From positions 2,504,501 through 2,568,500 of the forward strand of contig CM027377.1 in NCBI GenBank assembly GCA_015680905.1: a stretch of DNA of 64,000 bases. The letters run 5' to 3'. Position numbers and translations under genes: made by a program. The DNA is from Coptis chinensis (Eukaryota > Streptophyta > Magnoliopsida > Ranunculales > Ranunculaceae). Each line of letters starts with the position of its first letter. The first letter of the stretch is position 1. Below are positions 57,838-64,000 of this stretch, piece by piece. Under the pieces are notes generated by a model. It had not been told where the DNA came from and ran no database searches. It saw only the letters and a program-made list of their open reading frames with translations.

Positions 57838-60800
57838 TTGATAATTAAATCCACGATCGCTATCCTTAGGTTTTGTTGTGCATATACATGCCTAAATCCA
57901 AGTTAGATGGCAACATACTATTCATAATACAACAACCAAGTCTTATTGCATAAACTAAATATGCATGTTTTCAATAACACGTAGCAACACAGTAGAAAAA
58001 ACAAAAATTAATATAGCTCACAAACAATGACCAGTGAAAAGAAGGTCCATGCAAAGCACATATTGACACAAAGTCAACAAAACCAAAAAAAATGTAGCTC
58101 ACTAACCATAACCAGTTAAAAGAAAGCCCATGCAAATAGATCTTTTCATGAATTTTTTTGAAAGAACCAGACCAAGATTAAGCCTTTTAAATGAAAGACA
58201 TGGTAAACCCATCAACTGCCAAATTCAAATAAGAAAAGTTTAAAAACTGTTGAAAATGCTAAACGTGCTAAGAATATAAAATTTTGGAACACACTGGAAA
58301 TAATATACACAAACCTGCCAAAAGATGAAATTTGTACTAATAGTTTGAGCCACGGCTTCATTTGCCCATGTATCACGATTCAGCTGTACAACAAGTCATC
58401 AACATATTAAGAACTGAGCCCAGACTCCCAACTCAAGCCAACTAATTAATATAAAACAACACCATACTACTACCATATGGGAGCTGAACTCTTTAGGAGA
58501 CTGCAGGTTTACAAGAAGCCACTTGTCCTGTCCAGAAGCAGCTTCCTTTGCCTGCATTCAAGTGGAGCAGAATAAATTTAATTTCAAATCAAATAGCCAA
58601 AAAGCAAAGGGGGGGGTGGGGTTGGGGAGGCAAAAATAACTGTGTTCTCCTTCATATATTTTGATAGATGAAGATATAAAATGATATAGGATTACTTACC
58701 CCCTTTTCTTTAATACCAAGAATACTTTCAACTTGCTCCATATTAGAAATTGAAATTATTATTAATTATTAATTTGGAATTTGGAATATTTAGTATTTAA
58801 TTTCTATTTAGAGTTTAATTAGATTTAGAAGTCTTGGTTAGATTTAGAAGCCTAGGTTTCTTGGTTATCAAGTATAGCTTATCTATATAAGGAGGCCATT
58901 GTAGTTTAGTTCATTCATTCAATTATCAAATCTCCAAATCTTATTATACTTTTTTCCCTCAACTTCTACAATTCTTCAATTCAATCTTCTTTCTCTTTTA
59001 AATTTGTTCTCTCTTTGAGGATCTCCGTATCCTTTCTTCTAAAATCTATGTTTATTCCGCATCATAAAATACACAGGCACACATTCCAAGAAAAACCTGG
59101 ATATGATCAACAAATTAGGTGAAGCAACAATAGTTATAACCAATAGTTGTACAATCAACACAGTCCTTTCAGTTTAAGACATCAAATTATAACTTGTGTT
59201 TTCCTTATAAAAGCACCATATTACTTGATTGCCAATTCATGGCATCTGTGAATTTATTTTATTTGGGTAATAATGCCTCAGTTGTGACCTTGCCTTCTCA
59301 ACTCACCCTTCTTTTCTTCTTTTAAATGTACAGACCATTTCAAAGCCATTCCCAAATAGCCATCCTCCAAATTGATACAGCATGCCTAGACAGCTCGTCT
59401 TACACTAACTCCAGAAACTTTAAATTCAAGTAGTAAAGATCACACTGAGAGGTCTTAGCCTGGCATGAGAAGTGCAAAGCCGGTTCAGGTAGACTAAGTT
59501 CCACATTGACTTTATAAAGACCATTTGGTTTATTTATTCCCCCATAAGCCCTTAAGCCATCACCCTTCTCAAATAAATTATGATAAAGGAAGCATTTCAC
59601 TAATCCATTTAACTCGTCACTTGATATGTTTTTAATGGAAGCCTGCTGCACACAAATACTTCTACTCATAATAAACTAACCTCCAGACCGAAGGGGGCTT
59701 AGCACACTGCACACCCAAGTGAGTCTACCATAGCTCTAAATATGAATTGACTCCTTCAAATTAGCAACATCTTCCATTTTGCATGTCAATATCGATGACA
59801 ATGTCGAACAAAGGCATACATAATTTCTACTGGCGCCATGCCTAGGTATATATAGCAAACAAAAAGATGCACAAATTTCTCGTTCATCCTTTTGCATGAA
59901 GAAGCAGCATACTAGTACATGTCTGTAAGCGGTAGCAAGCAGTGTTATAACTGAAAGCCCGCACCAACTATGAAAGAAGAGTATGTATTTTCCAATTTTA
60001 TGTCCTTGCTGTATAGTTTATCAACTACTATGCAAGTCTAAAGTATATCATACACCAAAATTTGAGACTGAGCACGTTTTCTTTTTTGATAAGTGCATAT
60101 ATTGTATACTGCTTATCTGAATGAAACAAATTTTGAGAGTGAGAGCACTATGAGACAACAAATTTTGAATACCCTTCAAATCCACATTTAACAACAAAGG
60201 TGTGGATATATTCTCAAACGAAGCTGACAGAAATGCTTAAAAGGATTGTAATCATTATATGAATATCATAATACGATGGATCATCCAAAGCGCAGCCAGA
60301 TAAAGAGACTGAATCCAAGACAATTACCTAAAATAAACCAGAGCCAAAGAAGTAAGCTTCTCAGCAGAAAAGGAATTACCTTATCAAACGATCCGTGATG
60401 CATTAAGGCAAAAGGTGGACGATACAGAGATGCAAGATTATCAATTGAAGGTTCGGCACTTTGCCCAGTCTCCCAGACTCCAGGACGTCTCATCTCCTCA
60501 TTAAAATTTCGAAATGCAACCAACGAACTTGGCTCGTTTGATGAATATCCCATCCTCGCAGCTCTGTACCAAAACAACAAAAAGAGGTCGTGTAATTCCC
60601 AAAAGCAATTAATGGACAAGAAAACCTATCACCGAAATTAATTACCACCAACTATAAACCAATTTAACAACAAAGGAAAAACATTCAAGAAAGATCTATG
60701 CTGATGCCTGTCAGTTTGAGCTAATGCATTTGTGAACTTGGTAACAGCCTGTACATAGATATGTAATATTTTATATGTTAGCTCTAATGTGAGAAAGATC

Positions 60801-63327
60801 AAATGTCAAAACCTTTTGTTAAAAAAGGCCAGGGCTATGCTCACAAATGACAAACATCCAATTCATTGGTGCGTCTTGTTCCAAAAAATAAATATCACAA
60901 TGGTAAAAGAGTGTATATGTTCATTGATTGACCTTCAAAAGACGCACCTATACAACATAGGATCATCATATAAAATATCTCGTTTCACTGGTAAAGGAGC
61001 CCTCACTTCACCTCCATCCTTCCCTTCCATATTTTCACTTACAATGCCCTCCTGTCCACTGTACCAAGGTACAAAAGTCAATTCCAGATAGCAAACTATT
61101 AAGTCAGAACAGAAGAACTTCGTAAGGTAAAATTAAGAAATCTCTGAACCTGTTATTCAACTTACTTAGTATTCTGATTATGTGAAACTGCAACACCTTG
61201 TGGCAGAGAGTTGGAAGATGGAGGTAGCGCTCCGCCATCATTCCCAACATAAAACAACTGAATAGCTTCTTCCAGCTTCCAACTAGTTGCCTGCAATCAT
61301 CATCCAAAATTAGATTCAATATGAGTAACATAACCTAAATTCACGGCCAGGGAGTAAATATAAGTATTTAGATGCTACCAAGGAAAAATAAACGGAACAG
61401 ACACAAAATAAGATCTAAAGTCTGGTGGAAAGTATGCAGCATTGTTTTTTTCCATATAATAACCAATATTGTTCATCCATTTAAGTACACGGGTAAGGCG
61501 CCTCAGTTGGAAAAGCACCCCATCATCTCCTTCCATTTCCACTAAAGCGACAACCATGACTCCACCATTACCATGAACACCACCATATTTCTTTCGTTAC
61601 AGTTAATGTATTTTCTTCGTTCTTCCTCTCTCTCTCTCTCTCTCTTTTCCTACGTAATTCTCTCACATTTTTCCATTCTTCTTACTTCTCCTTCACTTTT
61701 TCCTCTTTCCTCAACAAACACATTTTCTTCCATGGGGAAAGAAGGGGAGGAGAAAGAAAGAAGAACGAAATGAGAGAATGAAGAAAAAGTAGTTGGGACC
61801 TCAACAACGCTGTAGCAGCCATGGTGGTGTAGTGGAAGTTGTTCTGGCGGTGGCACGGTGGCGTTAGGGTTTTCAGTGGTAGTGAGGCAGAATGTATAGG
61901 CACCAAACATTTGTTATACCCCTTATGGGAGGGGTGCTTTTCCAAATTTAGTACCTCAACTTAAAATATAAGAAGGATGTTTCTTGCTACAGTATACCCT
62001 ATGGTTCCATCTCAAATTTATTCCTTGAGAAGTCATTTAAGTGCGCGAGGAAGGCGCTGGGGGAGACAATTAATAAGTTGATGTGTTTAGGCCTCTGGAG
62101 CAAAGGACATTGGTATAGGACATGCACTAGTAGCTCAAAGAATAGGATTTGTCGAAGAGACACCTTCATGTTAGAAGGCACAGATGATAAAAATTACTTT
62201 TTGGTATCTAAGACACGTGTGGCATAGATCATACTTTAGGCATGCCAACATGTGCCAAAAGAATGGGGTAAAAATCTGTTCTGATAATGTTTACGAATCC
62301 TAAAAATACAAAGACTAAAACTATTTACAATTCTACTAATAACTCCACAAATCTTGGTAACATTGAAGAAACACTAATCAGATCTACCAATACTTCTTTG
62401 TAACATTAGGCATGCTTTTCTTATTCATAGGTTTAACTGAACATTGATACATCAAAGTGGCCTTATGAAACAGTACATACTCCACAATTGTGTATGAGTG
62501 TTTGTATACTTCTCAATTTTTCATTGCAAACAGGATCACGGGTAATTAACCATTACAAGAATGTTCCCATATTCTCTAATACAAATTTCGTCACCAAACC
62601 CTATAAAGAAGGATCTTAAAAGAAAGCTTAAAAGAAAAGGTTCATTTGAAAATTTAATAAGTTGTACGACAATTGCTGATCCTATTTCTATTACTACCTA
62701 AGAAACAAAGTTAACTCTAATAAATAGTACGAAACTGATCAACTGCTCTAATACACTATTATGATATGTTCTGAAATTTTTATCAATACTATTACTCAAC
62801 AAAAAAAAAAGATTGGTAAAACTCAAAATTTACTAAAGTTACGGGAATTACTTCTCATATCAAGATTCTACAAGACACCCAACATTACCTTCCCATTTAC
62901 AAAACAATAGTAAACCAATTACACATAAAATCTTCATATGTCTATTCCTCAATGTGGTAGATTATTGTCGTACACGCATTCAGCCTTCACGTAACTGTTC
63001 TATTAGTATCTATGCATGGTAATGTCCCATATCTTTTAATACCATCCACATAAATTGCACAACATTTACTATTTATCTTTTACAATGCAATAATACAAAA
63101 TATAGAAAAGAGACCTGTCATTTGTCATATACAAGGGTAAAGATTATTTCAACTATTAATATGTTTAAAGAAATAAACAATAAACAATAATTAAACATAA
63201 CAAAATGAGAAAAAAAAAAGAGTTTGACCTGAAGAAACTGTCTAGCAGTCTCGGAAGTTTGACCAACAGCGATTTCAAGGAACGAGGTAACCAAACTCTG
63301 ATTCTCCGCCGATAAAAGGCTTTCCAT
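55452..63327 (-). CDS. UBX-domain protein of the PUX7 type (UBA-like, UAS, UBX), 10 exons
   Basis: Adaptor that links ubiquitinated substrates to the AAA ATPase CDC48/p97. Exons 63229-63327, 61166-61290, 60948-61058, 60380-60563, 58474-58551, 58315-58383, 57179-57322, 56873-56975, 56053-56315 and 55452-55616 join in phase to 446 residues. An N-terminal UBA-like helix set (NQSLVTSFLEIAVGQTSETA, SWKLEEAIQLFYVG) is followed by a linker, a UAS thioredoxin-like domain (KWLLVNLQSPKEFSSHMLNRD, FIFWQVYEE, YYKLESFPVVLVIDPITGQK), an acidic UIM-like segment (TTEEDEEVLKALAASM), and the UBX domain (CRVGVRLPDGRRLQRNFL, RPFRLTHAIPGA, GLASSMISVTWE). Exon 7 is cut at LLE|GTGCTT, not at the later GT, to keep phase. 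Introns 1 and 4 are about 1.9 and 1.8 kb. Fully open. Confidence 0.93.
58740..59066. mobile_element. Possible short LTR-like insertion in UBX intron 4
   Basis: An AT-rich block with a promoter-like TATATAAGGAGGCC (58886), then a C/T-rich stretch ending near TTTATTCCGCATCA, the layout of a small LTR leader on the plus strand, opposite to the host gene. Ends and target duplication not resolved. Confidence 0.3.
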
Positions 63328-64000
63328 CTTTCAAAATATCGGTTTTTTTTTTTTTTTTTTTTTTTGGTGAACTAGGGTTTGCTCATTTTCAGACTCGGCA
63401 GAAAAAATAAATGAAGTTATTTTGAGTGATGGGTTTTGGTTGCTGGTTATATACTCTCTCCCTCTGTAAGACTGATTTACATATTTGTCCCTATATTTTT
63501 CTTTTATTTACGGGCTTTGTTCAGTTGAGAACTTCAGTTGTGGTTGGGTAATATTGTAGTTTGGTTGCTAATAGTTTGTTGGACAAGATAAGAGAGTTTA
63601 ATTAGATGTAGTTTAGTCGGGTCGGTTTGTATCCAATGACCCAATACTCCAACAGCTGGAAAAGTGGAAAATCATATTGCAGGTGGTTTGGTCAGTCCAT
63701 TGAACCATGGATATGGACATAATTGTATGGGCTTTGTTAATCCAAACGCTTTATTTAGTGGTTCCATTGTTTTTAGCTTTGGGTGCTCAACTGTTGCCTG
63801 TTGGGCTGTTGGGGTAAGAAAAACCATGGCATCTAGTGATGTACTTAGACTGTGTTGTATGCAGATAAAAGAAAACAATAGAAGACAATGACGTAATAAT
63901 GAATATACCAAGCGCTGGATTAGGTCAGTCCTTAAGGAAAAGATTTCGCCCCTTCCAATGGTGCGCAGAAAGCAACATTGGCGCCTTCCTCACGGATTCA
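63328..64000. other. 5' flank of the UBX gene to window end; no gene seen
   Basis: A poly(T) run at 63342-63365 lies in the UBX 5' leader. Beyond it I recognise no coding family; the small ORFs at 63664-63911 on both strands have no supporting features. Confidence 0.45.

Noticed and set aside
63664-63911. Overlapping ORFs on both strands near the window end
   Set aside because: Neither shows a motif or codon pattern supporting coding; possibly part of a gene beyond the window but not supportable.

Overview
This is nuclear DNA of a flowering plant, most likely a eudicot. The genes are rich in introns with GT/AG splice sites. The protein families are typical of land plants: organellar PolI-type polymerase, phi-class GST, trihelix factor, plant defensin, PUX-type UBX protein, RABF2 GTPase. 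The spaces between genes are AT-rich and full of Ty1/copia, LINE and PIF/Harbinger-like debris. I cannot name the species. All exon boundaries were read by eye from splice signals, reading frame and remembered family conservation.

Layout. A divergent pair opens the window: a THUMP-domain gene (minus, running off the left edge) and a 12-exon organellar DNA polymerase I gene (plus, 3024-10574). The polymerase carries several frame-breaking small indels and is followed by a decaying tandem array of its own last exon. Next come an uninterrupted presenilin gene (minus, 12144-13442) and a plastid-type alpha/beta-hydrolase-fold gene (minus, 14460-16501). A gag-less Ty1/copia element (minus, 17838-21953) follows, then a phi GST with three indels (plus, 23387-24551), a two-exon defensin with one indel (minus, 25038-25722), a conserved coiled-coil protein gene (minus, 27269-30314), a Rab5-type RABF2 GTPase (minus, 31619-34485) and a trihelix transcription factor with one indel (plus, 37806-39312).

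From 39.3 to 52.2 kb the window is mostly mobile or simple-repeat DNA. It holds ATATCG-rich arrays, a TA microsatellite, a 1.4-kb PIF/Harbinger-like element, and an L1-type LINE. The LINE is split by an 834-bp solo LTR with a clean 5-bp target duplication and is cut off by the 3' end of another copia element. The right part holds an intact four-exon aldo-keto reductase (plus, 52465-54229) and an intact ten-exon UBX-domain gene of the PUX7 type (minus, 55452-63327) with large introns.

The genes form no operon or pathway; they are unrelated neighbours separated by transposon debris. Points worth a second look are the last-exon array behind the polymerase, a 33-bp coding minisatellite inside its exonuclease domain, the solo LTR nested in the LINE, a small Harbinger-like family with TAA target duplications, and the uneven spread of frameshifts: six genes are perfectly open while four carry one to about seven indels.
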